DNA of 64,000 nt from Pyropia yezoensis (GCA_009829735.1 CM020618.1:13932568-13996567); one strand, 5' to 3'. Counted from the first letter of the stretch, positions 40,685-50,923 are shown. Notes: generated by a model not told the origin, from the sequence alone. Translations and numbers: made by a program.

Positions 40685-42868
40685 ATGTCTACCCAAGAGA
40701 CGGGGAACGTTCAAGATGACGGATCGGCGTCGACGCCGACCCCGGAGGTGACTACGGGAACTGGGATCGGGAACCCGATCGACAACATTGAGACGCCAAT
40801 GCTTTCCGGTGCCGGATCGACGTTTGGCACGGCTCGGACGGCAGGAGGCGGGGGTCCGCCTCAACTGTCATCGACCGACCTCACTCCGCCGCCTCCTTCA
40901 CCAGGGGATTCCCTGATGGCATCATTGGCCCGCATCGAGGCCCGGTTTTCCGGGCTCGACGCCCGTCAAGATCGGACGGAGGACGCAATGGCAGTGTTGA
41001 TGTCAACACGCCACACGACGGGACCCCGTCGTGTTCCTCCCACACCAGTACGGTTCGAACCGGCCGGACTACTTTCGGAGTCCACCAGGGTCAACCCCGG
41101 TGTTGCTACTCCTGGACAACCCCCGGACACAATGGGGTATGGATCCGACTCGTCGGCAGAGTTGGAACGGAGTCACACGGAGCGATACGCTCGGAGCATC
41201 CGAAGCGGACTCCGCGGACCCGACCCGGCGGATACTTACGCCGGTGGAGAGTCGGTTATTGGGGGAGGGGGTACCCTCTCACAGTATCCCCTCGACGACG
41301 AAAGCCAGGCAACTCGGGATCCCGAGGTGCCGACGCCTGAAGTACCATCTTCAGTGGTGGAAGCTATGACCGCGCAGGTAACTGCGAGCCTACTGAAGCG
41401 GATGGAGTCCGATGAGTTTGCTCATCAACTGGCGAAGCGACTGGATATCCAGGACGCTGACACGGAGATCGTCAACGAGGTCTTCCGGTCGGTACTGACT
41501 CCCGAACGTTATCGTTTGGAGGACCGCTCTACCACCGTATCGGAATCGATGCGTAATACGTCGCATAGGGAGATCCGCTCTATGCAGACCCTTATGAAGG
41601 GAGTCCCTATGTTCGGAGGCCCCAACGGACGCCCGTTGGCAGTTATCGGCTTCTTGACTAGTTTCAAGGCAGCCGCGGACAAGGCCCTCGTTAACGAGGG
41701 GCTGGCGCTGGAGATCCTCCCGTTCTTTGTTGATGAACGGGTGCGAGGCATTCTTCGCCAGGCATCCCCGATGCCGGGAATGAGGGTCGCAGCCACCCCC
41801 ATGGATTACCGTGGGATTCTCAAGGAGCTGCTGAGCAGTTACCTCAGTGAGGACAAGTGCGAGGACCACTACCGGGCCCTGCGCACTGCCACCGCCCAGA
41901 GCTGGGAGGATGAAGAGATGTTTGGACGCCGGATCCAAGAGCTCGACTACGAGCTGGGGAAGCTCCTCGGAGAAGGGGAGCTACGGGCCATCCTGTTCGC
42001 AGGAGTACCCAACTACGTGCAGATATCCGCTCGGGGAGCCAATACGGCACGGACCAACTTCAGTCGACTGATGCATATGTGCAAGTCCCTAGGGGACGCC
42101 TACCGGGTTCTACACCCGGAGTGTGCCTTGGCCCCGAAGCCCAAGGGTGAGGGAGGCAAGCCCAGTCTTACCCCGGTACCGAGGCCAGAGAAAGTGGAAC
42201 GTAAGGCCGCACCAGTACTGGTGGCGACCGAACATACCCCTATTGGTGAGGATGAACCTCTAGTCGACCAACAGGGCCACCTGTTGATACCGGCGACGCC
42301 GGTGATTGATGAACATGGTACGGTAGCGTACATCGCCCCGGCTGGAACCCAGTTCCAGGTCAACAAAGGAACGGGACGGCGCGTCCCGTATGTGCGGACT
42401 ACGGGGTACTCCCCGGTGACGGGTAACCCTCACCAACCCTTGCCAACGTGGGCGGTGCGCACGGAGGCACCTCCGCAGATTGCGGGCCAACCCAACCGGT
42501 TGGGGGAGTCCATGTTCCGGTTGACCCAAGGACCCAAGGCCTACCAGGGAGCAGGCACTCGGGCGCCCGAGGGAGGCAACCGCAGCTACGGGGCTACCCC
42601 GATGCGAACTCAAGGGGGGACCGGCACGTCCGGATGTATGTTGTGCGGGGATCCCCAGCACTGGGTGTCTTCCTGCCCACTTATCCCCGAGGTGTCTCGG
42701 AGGGCAGCGGCGCAACGCAAGGCATCCACAGGGGGGTATCCCGCCAGAGCACCCGGACCCGCACCGGGTAGGCAGCCAGCTCCAGGTGGAGTACTGGCCG
42801 TCGAGGAGGCACCTCTTCAGCCGGATGGCCCGGCGGACAGCACCCTACCAAGGGCGGGAAACGAGTAA
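40685..42868 (+). CDS. gag: chromovirus Gag
   Basis: 727 residues from the ATG at 40685. N-terminal third is low-complexity and acidic/Pro-rich; the middle (roughly residues 210-480) is a helical capsid-like region; the C-terminal part ends in a Pro/Ala-rich tail after a zinc knuckle CMLCGDPQHWVSSC (CX2CX4HX4C) near residue 648. Gag packages the element RNA into virus-like particles. The stop TAA at 42866-42868 lies 8 nt before the first pol ATG, and pol is in a different frame; the pol frame is open upstream of its ATG, so a frameshift or re-initiation could join them. Confidence 0.9.
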   Translation: MSTQETGNVQDDGSASTPTPEVTTGTGIGNPIDNIETPMLSGAGSTFGTARTAGGGGPPQLSSTDLTPPPPSPGDSLMASLARIEARFSGLDARQDRTEDAMAVLMSTRHTTGPRRVPPTPVRFEPAGLLSESTRVNPGVATPGQPPDTMGYGSDSSAELERSHTERYARSIRSGLRGPDPADTYAGGESVIGGGGTLSQYPLDDESQATRDPEVPTPEVPSSVVEAMTAQVTASLLKRMESDEFAHQLAKRLDIQDADTEIVNEVFRSVLTPERYRLEDRSTTVSESMRNTSHREIRSMQTLMKGVPMFGGPNGRPLAVIGFLTSFKAAADKALVNEGLALEILPFFVDERVRGILRQASPMPGMRVAATPMDYRGILKELLSSYLSEDKCEDHYRALRTATAQSWEDEEMFGRRIQELDYELGKLLGEGELRAILFAGVPNYVQISARGANTARTNFSRLMHMCKSLGDAYRVLHPECALAPKPKGEGGKPSLTPVPRPEKVERKAAPVLVATEHTPIGEDEPLVDQQGHLLIPATPVIDEHGTVAYIAPAGTQFQVNKGTGRRVPYVRTTGYSPVTGNPHQPLPTWAVRTEAPPQIAGQPNRLGESMFRLTQGPKAYQGAGTRAPEGGNRSYGATPMRTQGGTGTSGCMLCGDPQHWVSSCPLIPEVSRRAAAQRKASTGGYPARAPGPAPGRQPAPGGVLAVEEAPLQPDGPADSTLPRAGNE

Positions 42869-42876
42869 GAGGAAGG

Positions 42877-45800
42877 ATGACCGGGGGGCGCTGGGGTAAC
42901 CCAGGCAAGCCACCCCGGAGTACCGCGGAGAAAGCCCCACGGAGAGCGCGGTTGAGCCGACGCCGCATCAACCCCCGGGTACACCTTCCGGCCCCGACGA
43001 CACGGCGTCAGGGGATTGATGACCAACCACCAAGGTTTGGAGGAGAGGACGGGAAGCCCCGTCAAGTTGAACCAGCCAAGGGCCCTGTCCAGGATGCCCG
43101 AGCTACACCGGATATCGGGGTAGGCCACGTACTGTTCACCTTGGAGAACTTCAAGGTATCAGCCACACTGGGGGTTGACCCCCAGTCGACACGATCGTAC
43201 TATCCTGTACTGGATACAGGGGCTGGACCCAACCTTATCCGGAAGGATACCCTCCCGGACAAGTGGCTTCCGCGAGTCAGAGTGACTCGGGGACCCACCA
43301 TCAAGGACGCGAATGGTCGCCTCATTCGTACGACCGCAGCGATGTCGCTGCGGGTTACCATCGGGGAACTCACCACGGAAGTCGACTTCCTGGTGTGTGA
43401 GACCCTATCGGTGCCCTGCATACTGGGGTGCACCTTCATCAACGTTCACGTTGATGCAATCCGGCCAGCCCGGAGGACCGTCGAGCTTCAAGAAGCCGAC
43501 GGGACGAAGCGAGGACACACGGCTATCGTCAGGGACCTGACGCTACAAGGGAGCCACGTTAACGTGGCTGAGGTGTACGCACGTGTCGAGCCGAAGACAC
43601 TTCGGTTGGCCAAGCGAACTCGCTTTGAGCCGTTGTCGGAGACAGTCCTCCCGGTTAACTGTGATCTCGCAGGCATCTGCAGAGTCAAGTCCAACTTGCG
43701 GACGTACAAGCGCCATGGGTTGACCATGGCCAACGGTCTCATAGACCTCCCATCAGGAGGGTCGTCCCTCCTAGTGATGGCGAACTATCGCCGTAAGGCA
43801 GTCACCCTTCCGAAGGGAACTATCCTCGGGATTGCCGAGCTCTACGAAGGAGATATCCTTACCCCTGACAAGGAAGGTCAAGTGGACCCACTTGAGGTGC
43901 TGGCGGTCGCCGAGACCACCGAGCGACAGCGACCCGATGACGGGAAGCCTAGTCGACCATCATTACCGGCGGATATTCCGCCGAAGGACCAAGAAGCATT
44001 GAAGGCACTGGCCGAGGCTGACCTCGACCACCTTCCCCCTTCCGTAGCCGAAGGGGTACGACGGATGTTAAGAAAGCATGACGTCATGTGGACAGGCGGA
44101 GCCCTGGGTACCATTGGGGCAACCCAACATCGTATTGACCTGGTACCAGGCGCACGCCCCGCCCGGTCACAACCGCACCGAGCGGGACCTATGCAACGAG
44201 AGATCGTTGATGGAGAAGTGAAGAGGATGAGTGAAGCGAAGGTGATACGACCTTCGATGTCGGAGTGGGGTGCCCCAGTCGTTATCGTACCGAAGAAGGA
44301 TCAAACCCCTCGGTTTTGCATCGATTATCGACGCCTCAACTTGGTTACCAAGAAGGACTCCTACCCTTTACCAAGGATGGATGAATGCATCGACTCCCTG
44401 GGGGAAGCTACGGTGTTTACCACCATCGACTGCAATGCCGGATACTGGCAGATCCCGGTGGCGGACGAGGATATCCCCAAGACGGCATTCGTCCGTCACA
44501 GTGGAGTGTACGAGTTCCTAAGGATGCCCTTCGGATTGTCCAACGCCCCCGCTACATTCCAGCGGGCTATCGACATTATACTGTCGGGGGTGAAGTGGCG
44601 TAACTGCCTAGTGTACCTCGATGACGTCATCGTCTTCCCGCGTAACATGGATGACCATGTGCAACATGTTGACGAGGTACTCACCCTCTTGAGGAACGCC
44701 GGGGTAACCCTGCGTCTGAAGAAGTGCGCCTTCTTCCAACAGACGGTCGAGTATCTGGGCCACCAGATAACCCCTGGTAAACTAGGGGTACTCGAAGCCA
44801 ATACCCGGGCACTCCGGGATGCCCGGTTCCCTAACACCCAGACGCAGCTCAAGAGCTTCCTGGGAAAGTGCAATGTATACCGACGGTTCGTCAAGGACTT
44901 CGCTCGGATAGCTAAACCGTTAACGGTTCTTACGAGCAGTACCCTGCCCAAGGTACTCCAACCCCCTTCGCCTAGCGAAGAGGAGGCATTCGAGTCGCTG
45001 AAGCGAGCCCTACTATCCCCACCCGTCCTAGCGTTACCGCACAGACGGGGTACCTTCGTCATCGATGTCGATGCGTGCGATACCCAGGTGGGATGCACCC
45101 TGTTACAGGGGGAGACGTTGATCGGTTTCAATAACGTTATCCCGGACCTACGTCCGGTAGGGTACTTCAGCCGGACACTCATCCCGGCTGAGCGGAACTT
45201 TAGTGCAACCGAGCGTGAGTGCCTCGGAGTTATATGGGCAGTGCAACTGCTCCGTCCATACCTGGAGGACTCCAGGTTCATCGTGAGGTCCGACCACGAA
45301 CCCCTACGATGGCTCCTCAACCTTGGTGACAAGGATTCCGATAGCCATGGGAGGCTAGCCCGATGGAGGCTGAAGATGGCCGAGCACGACTATCGTACCG
45401 TGTATAAGGCTGGGTCAACCCACCATCTCGGAGACGCATTGTCTCGACTCGACACCCCGAGCGGGGATACCCGCCCGGTGGACGAGGACATCCCGGTGGT
45501 ACCGGTCTGCATGGTGGGTAACGCTACCCAGGGTATGGTTGACCATACCATGGCACACCTTGCGTGCCCATTGACCCTCGCGGACTTCCGCGAGGCACAG
45601 GCCAATGACGATGACTGTAGACGTCATCGTGCTAACCTCCTGGCCGGTACGGCCGGCATCTTCTCCGAGAACGAAGACGGACTCATATACCGGCGGGCAC
45701 CCGCCGATGGACGACATCAAGTCGTGGTTCCCGTGTCCTTACGGCAAGCCGTCATGGAACGAGAACACGAGAACCCTACAGCCGGACACCCGGGGGGTTC

Positions 45801-47043
45801 ACGTATGTTCGCAGCAATGCGAAGGTTCTTCTACTGGCCAGCAATGGCCGTCGACGTGGTCGACCACGTAAGGGGATGCCACCCCTGTGCACGTAATCGC
45901 ATGAGTCTGCATAGACAGGCATCTGCCATGAAGCTATTCCCACCTGATGGGCCCAACGAGCAGGTCGCTATCGACATACTCGGGCCACTTCCGGTAACGG
46001 AAGAACGGAACAGGTACATCCTGGTCATGTCTGACCGGTTAACTAAGCTGTCACGAGCGGCAGCCATCCCGAATGATACGGCATACACAATCATGAACGC
46101 AGTGGTTGACCACTGGATCAGTGCATACGGAGTCATGATGCAACTCCTCTCCGACAACGGAGCAAACCTTACGTCGGCATTCTGCACTAAGGTCCTGGGC
46201 ATGTTCGGTATCGAACCACGTCGGGCATCCGACTACCACCCGCAATTCAACGGACAGGTGGAGCGGTTCAACCGCACCATCGTGAAGATGCTACAGTGCT
46301 ACGTGGCCGAGCACACGAACACTTGGGACAGGCTTCTGTCCGTACTCACCCTGGCATACAATGCCAGACCACATCGGAGCACAAACATCGCTCCGCTGGA
46401 GTGGGTCATGCCATTAGGCGTCGGTAACCTGACGCTGCCGCCAGGCAGGTGCACTCGGTATGATACACCGAAAGGCCGACCGGCCGAACGTATCCACCTA
46501 GCTTGGTTGGCCAAGCTATCGTGGATGATTCCTAAGCTCAAGGGTGCCCTTGACAGAACACAACTTCGATATAAGAAGAACTTCGACGCCCGACTACGGG
46601 TGCGCAACGCTACCCTGATAACAGGTGACTGGGTCTACATCAGACACCAGAAGTTCCGGGGCAATAAGCTCATGCAACCGGTCAAGGGACCGTACCAGAT
46701 TCTCCACAGAGATGACCACTCTGTTATCTTACACTCCGATACGGAGATCCAACGCATCAGTGTGAATGATGTCACACCTGCTCCGAAGCCGGAACAGCCT
46801 CAGCCGGTACCGGCTGGGTTGCTACATGAAGCTCTTACAACCCACCGGTCAGATGACCCGGTGGGACCGGATGGGATCCCATACCAAGTAGAGAGCGTGG
46901 TCGGACACACCGACCCGGACCTACCAGGACCCTGGTACGTCAAGGTTATGTGGGTCGGATACGACTCACCCACCTGGGAACAGGCGGCGAATATACCCCG
47001 CCAACTACTCATGCCTTACATGAGGCGACGACGCCTACTGTAA
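42877..47043 (+). CDS. pol: chromovirus Pol polyprotein
   Basis: 1388 residues, uninterrupted. Aspartic protease with VLDTGAG (Asp113). Reverse transcriptase with FCIDYRRLN near 480, DCNAGYWQI and the active-site YLDD at 580-583. RNase H with catalytic positions VDAC (about 732), ERE (about 779), RSDH (about 805) and GDALSR (about 852). Integrase with an HHCC zinc region (GHPGG near 970, CHPC near 1000) and the DDE triad Asp1033, Asp1093, Glu1129 (35 residues between the last two). The end, about 1333-1380, reads YQVESVV, YVKVMWVGYDSPTWE and NIP, a chromodomain-like fold that in chromoviruses guides integration to chromatin marks. All key residues are present. Confidence 0.96.
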   Translation: MTGGRWGNPGKPPRSTAEKAPRRARLSRRRINPRVHLPAPTTRRQGIDDQPPRFGGEDGKPRQVEPAKGPVQDARATPDIGVGHVLFTLENFKVSATLGVDPQSTRSYYPVLDTGAGPNLIRKDTLPDKWLPRVRVTRGPTIKDANGRLIRTTAAMSLRVTIGELTTEVDFLVCETLSVPCILGCTFINVHVDAIRPARRTVELQEADGTKRGHTAIVRDLTLQGSHVNVAEVYARVEPKTLRLAKRTRFEPLSETVLPVNCDLAGICRVKSNLRTYKRHGLTMANGLIDLPSGGSSLLVMANYRRKAVTLPKGTILGIAELYEGDILTPDKEGQVDPLEVLAVAETTERQRPDDGKPSRPSLPADIPPKDQEALKALAEADLDHLPPSVAEGVRRMLRKHDVMWTGGALGTIGATQHRIDLVPGARPARSQPHRAGPMQREIVDGEVKRMSEAKVIRPSMSEWGAPVVIVPKKDQTPRFCIDYRRLNLVTKKDSYPLPRMDECIDSLGEATVFTTIDCNAGYWQIPVADEDIPKTAFVRHSGVYEFLRMPFGLSNAPATFQRAIDIILSGVKWRNCLVYLDDVIVFPRNMDDHVQHVDEVLTLLRNAGVTLRLKKCAFFQQTVEYLGHQITPGKLGVLEANTRALRDARFPNTQTQLKSFLGKCNVYRRFVKDFARIAKPLTVLTSSTLPKVLQPPSPSEEEAFESLKRALLSPPVLALPHRRGTFVIDVDACDTQVGCTLLQGETLIGFNNVIPDLRPVGYFSRTLIPAERNFSATERECLGVIWAVQLLRPYLEDSRFIVRSDHEPLRWLLNLGDKDSDSHGRLARWRLKMAEHDYRTVYKAGSTHHLGDALSRLDTPSGDTRPVDEDIPVVPVCMVGNATQGMVDHTMAHLACPLTLADFREAQANDDDCRRHRANLLAGTAGIFSENEDGLIYRRAPADGRHQVVVPVSLRQAVMEREHENPTAGHPGGSRMFAAMRRFFYWPAMAVDVVDHVRGCHPCARNRMSLHRQASAMKLFPPDGPNEQVAIDILGPLPVTEERNRYILVMSDRLTKLSRAAAIPNDTAYTIMNAVVDHWISAYGVMMQLLSDNGANLTSAFCTKVLGMFGIEPRRASDYHPQFNGQVERFNRTIVKMLQCYVAEHTNTWDRLLSVLTLAYNARPHRSTNIAPLEWVMPLGVGNLTLPPGRCTRYDTPKGRPAERIHLAWLAKLSWMIPKLKGALDRTQLRYKKNFDARLRVRNATLITGDWVYIRHQKFRGNKLMQPVKGPYQILHRDDHSVILHSDTEIQRISVNDVTPAPKPEQPQPVPAGLLHEALTTHRSDDPVGPDGIPYQVESVVGHTDPDLPGPWYVKVMWVGYDSPTWEQAANIPRQLLMPYMRRRRLL

Positions 47044-47120
47044 CAACCCAACCGACACCGACTTCGGCTGTTGGGGGGTGAGGCTTGTACCTACTAAGTA
47101 GGGTGTGACATGGTTATGGC
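47044..47120. other. pol 3' trailer
   Basis: Short spacer after the pol stop codon, before the palindromic array. Confidence 0.5.
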
Positions 47121-47212
47121 AGACTTAGGTTTCTAAGTCAAATCAGACTTAGGTTTCTAAGTCGAACCAAACTTAGGTAACTAAGTAGAGCCAAGCTTAG
47201 GTAACTAAATAA
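47121..47212. repeat. four 24-bp tandem units, each a small palindrome
   Basis: Units start at 47121, 47145, 47169 and 47193, exactly 24 bp apart. The first three contain ACTTAG-NNNN-CTAAGT, giving 6-bp arms around a 4-base loop; the fourth has mutated arms. It sits between the convergent ends of pol and the antisense ORF and could act as a bidirectional RNA hairpin, terminator or protein-binding array. Confidence 0.8.
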
Positions 47213-47522
47213 AACCTGAACCTTAATAAGTTAACTTAAAGGTAAAGGCTAACATCGATAATATCGATGTAATTAGGGGGCTTACACGGGAAGATGACCT
47301 CCCAAAGCCAAGACACAAAGTGAGGGAGGATAACCTCCCCAAGCATGAACCAACCGGAAGAAGTTGGACGGGAGGCAAGGCACCACTGAGCCAGAAGGGG
47401 TACTCCCCAGGGCAGCAAACAGAGGCAAGCAATGCCCCCAGCGGGGGATGAGTTTACACTCACTACTACCCGGCCACCATAAGGGCCACCGGGTCCCTCT
47501 CCCGTACAAACAATAACACTCC

Positions 47523-49970
47523 TCAGTGGGTAGACCCACTGCCCGAGGGAGGCCACTCACGCGTAAGCGCGTATACCTCCGTGCTCCACCGGTCGGCAAT
47601 GTCACGACGGTCGATCACCCGAGTTACCTCGGTGCATAGCTGGACGAGGGTGCTGCGGCCAGCCTCCACGTCCTCCAGAGCTTTCTGGAGGCGGTCAAGC
47701 ACGCCACCGAAGCAACGCGCTGACCCAACCAGCGCAGCACCTGGGGGGATATCCCCCCAGCTAACAGAGAGACCCTCCCGCATTGCGCGGGCAACAAGGG
47801 CGTCAACGCCCTCATACCAGAGACGGGGACCCCCGTCTTGTATGACAGGGGCGGGAGCGGACACTGGCGCAGCCAGAGGAGCCAGAGGAGCCGACACGGC
47901 TACCACCGGAGCCGGTGGCACCTGATACGAGGCTCGGTAGGACCCTACCGAAGGGGCTCCACCGTAACCCCGGCGGGGCTCCGCCCGACGACGGGACACC
48001 TCACGCTCCCCACCCGCAGAGCCCCACTTTCGGGGACGACGGCCAACCGCCGCCGGTATCGGGTTGACGAACCACGGGGCAAGGACCTGAAGAGGGTCAT
48101 GGATAACCATGGGAATACCCAGGTCAGGAACGGCCTCGGTGGACGCCCACCCGTGGCAACTAGACTCACCCGGCTGAGTACTCCGGATACGCAACGAGTG
48201 ACGAGGCAAGGGGGAAGCCCCAGCCTGCGGGTCCCGGTACGGGGGAAGGGCCAACACCCCAGCCCAGTTCACGGCATCGTGAACAGCCAGCAGGGCTTCG
48301 AACTCCCGGGCCAACCCGGTTCGGGCAGCGATCAGGTCCACGCCCAACTGCGCGTTGTGCCGACGGACACCCGTCGGAAGTTGGAACAGGCGCCCCTGCC
48401 GACGGACGGACAGCAGGAAGGAGGAAGCCTGCCCGAGGGTAACCTCAAGGGTAAAGGTACCTTGCAACGGGTGGACCGGCCGGGAGGCCAACACACTCCC
48501 GAAGTATCGGAGACAAGGGCCGGTGTCAAACCGGAAAGCAGGGGCGGGTTCCCACCCCTCCTGCCACAGAGGCGGGCGCACGGGAGTGTATACAGGCGCA
48601 CGACCGTTGCCGGTCTGCAACGCACACGTTATATCGGTGCGGAACGCATCCGCCATGACACCATGGTTACGTCGCCAGCTCGACGCCGACTTCAAACCCG
48701 CCATAGGCGGATAGGGAGCAGCCAACGACAGATACGGGGGTACCCCCGGGTAGTAGTCAAAGTCGGGATACCGACCGGTATCGCCCATCGTCTCCCCGAA
48801 CGCAACCGGCGCCGCCGCCGCCGCAATCCCCCGAGCACTAGCCGGGTAGTCAACCTCCCGCGGCAACGCGGGAGCAATCAGGTCGCATACCCCGAAGTTG
48901 GGGTCGAGGTAGACCTCACCCCGTCCCACCCGGGTGCGCCAGAGCAGCGCATGCCGGTCATCCGGCTGACTCAGTATCCAATGGTGTTCCACCCGGACTG
49001 CGTCCGCCTGGTTGACCAGCCGCACCAGCTCCCGCTCCCAACTCGGGTCCACCTTGACGCGCCGGGAGGACTCTCCACGGGGATGCGGCGGGTGGAAGTC
49101 AACCCGCATCCGCCCACCGGACTCCATTGACTCTTGCACAGTGAGGCCTCGAACCCGAGCCACCAGGTCGGACATCGATATGGCGGGTTGACCCGCCGCC
49201 ACGGCGACGCCGCCACCCAACGGGGCAACCCGGGCAAGACCAGGAAGAATCGGGGGCGCCGGGGGATGCCCCACCGGCAGAGGGGCCGACGCCGGAGGTG
49301 GACGAGGCCGAGGAGGAAGAAGAAGGGCGGGCGCCCGCCCGGAGTAACTGCCGGAGTCCACTGCCATCGGTGTAGACCCACCTTGACCACCAGACGCCCG
49401 CGGCACCGCGGGTAGGGTACCGGCGCCGGCACCACCCGTCGACGTAGCCCCCGCCTCGGAAGGGGAAGGCACTTGGACAGCCTCCGGAGCCGAAGCACCG
49501 GCCGTGCGGACACCCGCACCGTCTTGACTCGCCGCACCGGGTGTCGCACCGCCACCACCACCCGCGTCAATGTCGGGACCGCCTTGAGGAGTCACCGCCC
49601 GGACACCCGGACCACCTTGCCCAGCCGGACTCGGCCGGGAATCGCCACCTCCGCCGCAGGGAGGGCCATCTTGGGGTAGCTGCGGTGAGCCGGCACCGGC
49701 ACCAGGCTCCATCCGGGCAGCCGGCAGAGAGGGGGTAGAAGCCGCCACGCGCGGTTGACCGCCGGGTTGACCTCCGGCCGACGGCACCGTCGTGCCGCTG
49801 CACACGGACGACAGTCCTCCGGCCGACAGACGGACGGACACCGCAGGCTCGTCGTCTTCAGACGAGCTCACCCCGTAACGCGCGGCGTCAGGACCGACAG
49901 GCGCGTCGTCCTCAATCTCCTCCCCGATCAGGAGGTCTTCCTCCTCTTCAAGCACCTGGGGATAGGACAT
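47523..49970 (-). CDS. antisense ORF of the chromovirus, unknown function
   Basis: 815 codons from the ATG at 49970; the frame is open further upstream to an ATG at 50252, but the preferred start gives MSYPQVLEEEEDLLIGEE, a natural acidic N terminus. An acidic head (about 8-25) is followed by a Gly/Pro/Ala/Ser-rich linker (to about 330), then a compositionally normal, probably folded core rich in aromatic residues (words such as HHWILSQPDD, YPDFDYYPGVPPYL, DTGPCLRYFG, GTFTLEV). A second Pro/Ala linker precedes a helical C terminus (VLDRLQKALEDVEAG, VTRVIDRRDIADRW). No transmembrane segment, no catalytic motif and no family recognised. It lies wholly between pol and the 3' LTR and runs against the element's own transcript. 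Real coding use is inferred from length, composition and lack of stops in a young element. Confidence 0.65.
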   Translation of the reverse strand: MSYPQVLEEEEDLLIGEEIEDDAPVGPDAARYGVSSSEDDEPAVSVRLSAGGLSSVCSGTTVPSAGGQPGGQPRVAASTPSLPAARMEPGAGAGSPQLPQDGPPCGGGGDSRPSPAGQGGPGVRAVTPQGGPDIDAGGGGGATPGAASQDGAGVRTAGASAPEAVQVPSPSEAGATSTGGAGAGTLPAVPRASGGQGGSTPMAVDSGSYSGRAPALLLPPRPRPPPASAPLPVGHPPAPPILPGLARVAPLGGGVAVAAGQPAISMSDLVARVRGLTVQESMESGGRMRVDFHPPHPRGESSRRVKVDPSWERELVRLVNQADAVRVEHHWILSQPDDRHALLWRTRVGRGEVYLDPNFGVCDLIAPALPREVDYPASARGIAAAAAPVAFGETMGDTGRYPDFDYYPGVPPYLSLAAPYPPMAGLKSASSWRRNHGVMADAFRTDITCALQTGNGRAPVYTPVRPPLWQEGWEPAPAFRFDTGPCLRYFGSVLASRPVHPLQGTFTLEVTLGQASSFLLSVRRQGRLFQLPTGVRRHNAQLGVDLIAARTGLAREFEALLAVHDAVNWAGVLALPPYRDPQAGASPLPRHSLRIRSTQPGESSCHGWASTEAVPDLGIPMVIHDPLQVLAPWFVNPIPAAVGRRPRKWGSAGGEREVSRRRAEPRRGYGGAPSVGSYRASYQVPPAPVVAVSAPLAPLAAPVSAPAPVIQDGGPRLWYEGVDALVARAMREGLSVSWGDIPPGAALVGSARCFGGVLDRLQKALEDVEAGRSTLVQLCTEVTRVIDRRDIADRWSTEVYALTREWPPSGSGSTH

Positions 49971-50545
49971 GATAACGGGTACGGAGTCCCCCGCGCCCAC
50001 AAGCCGTCGACGGCTACGACCCAGTACGGTGGGATAACCGGGACGAGCCAGGGAAGCGCGGACACCCGCGCTTATGACCACAAACGGCCACGAGAAGCGC
50101 CACAGGCACGCGGGTCGACCCACGCCCCACGGGGCTACGAACGCGCTCCACCCAGGCACCTGGGCGGGACGGGGCCACCCCCACTCACGGGGTAAGCAAG
50201 GGGGGTCACCCCCAACCGCCCCCACGCAACGCGGGCAGCCCCCGCCCCCCACTCAATCGTCCACACGAGAGGGGCCCCCCTACCGCCGGGCACCTGGCGG
50301 CGGATCCGCTTGCACCACCCCTCGGAAAGGGGGGTCGTGAACAGAACCCGCATCGGGAATTTAACGGTCCGGAAAACGGATCGTGTGTGTGTACCGCACA
50401 AAGGGGGGCACCCCCCTCAGACAACCTCGAAAAGGGGTGTCTGTCGCGACGGGGCGCAAAGCCCCACCCGTCGGGTAAACGGTCACGCGACCCACTTACA
50501 TTCGGTAACCCGAATGCAACTCGACCCGGGGACGGGCCGAATCTA
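49971..50545. other. spacer between antisense ORF and 3' LTR
   Basis: GC-rich, without a plus-strand gene. Must contain the promoter of the antisense ORF if that ORF is expressed; no clear TATA box seen. Confidence 0.4.
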
Positions 50546-50556
50546 ATGGGGGGATA
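50546..50556 (+). promoter_or_regulatory. polypurine tract
   Basis: AATGGGGGGATA-type purine run immediately before the 3' LTR, the expected plus-strand primer site. Confidence 0.7.
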
Positions 50557-50918
50557 TGTAGCAATATGGTTGTCCGTATTGTGACCCTAATATTAGGGGG
50601 GCTACTTCTAATCCTTAACTTTCAATTGAGAGTCCGTACTGGTCACGGTATCTATAAGTTACGTATGACCAGAGGGACTTGCATCTTGGGGTGGAGGGTA
50701 GTTAGTAGTGTCTCCGAGGGTTTATAACGAGGGGGCCGGCGGCGAATCCACCGCCGGCCGAGGTAGAACAACAAACCCCTCCCATTTGGGCTCCCATCTT
50801 GGTCCCGTGGCTTGCGCTCCAAGGACAGCAACCTTGGCCTCCCGGTGACGTTGGTGCCGATCCCCCTTGGTGAGTGTTCCCTGAGAGTGGACGTGCGACG
50901 GATCCCTATTGTGCTACA
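50557..50918 (+). repeat. 3' LTR of the chromovirus
   Basis: 362 bp, same length and ends as the 5' LTR; differs at about two bases (ACCCTAATA versus ACCGTAATA, CATCTTGGG versus CATCTAGGG). Confidence 0.95.
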
Positions 50919-50923
50919 GCCGG

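Larger units (their letters stand above)
40098..50918 (+). mobile_element. complete chromovirus-type Ty3/gypsy retrotransposon with an antisense ORF
   Basis: 10,821 bp. LTRs of 362 bp at each end (TGTAGCA...TGCTACA), flanked by a perfect 5-bp duplication GCCGG at 40093-40097 and 50919-50923. Internal order: primer-binding site, gag, pol (protease, RT, RNase H, integrase, chromodomain-like end), a 24-bp tandem palindrome array, an antisense ORF, polypurine tract. The LTRs differ at about two positions (near 40128 and 40227), so insertion is recent. gag and pol are intact, so the copy may be functional. Confidence 0.95.

Noticed and set aside
47838..49130. 430-codon plus-strand ORF opposite the antisense gene
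   Set aside because: Arg/Gly/Pro-rich with no domain; the minus-strand reading has far more normal composition.
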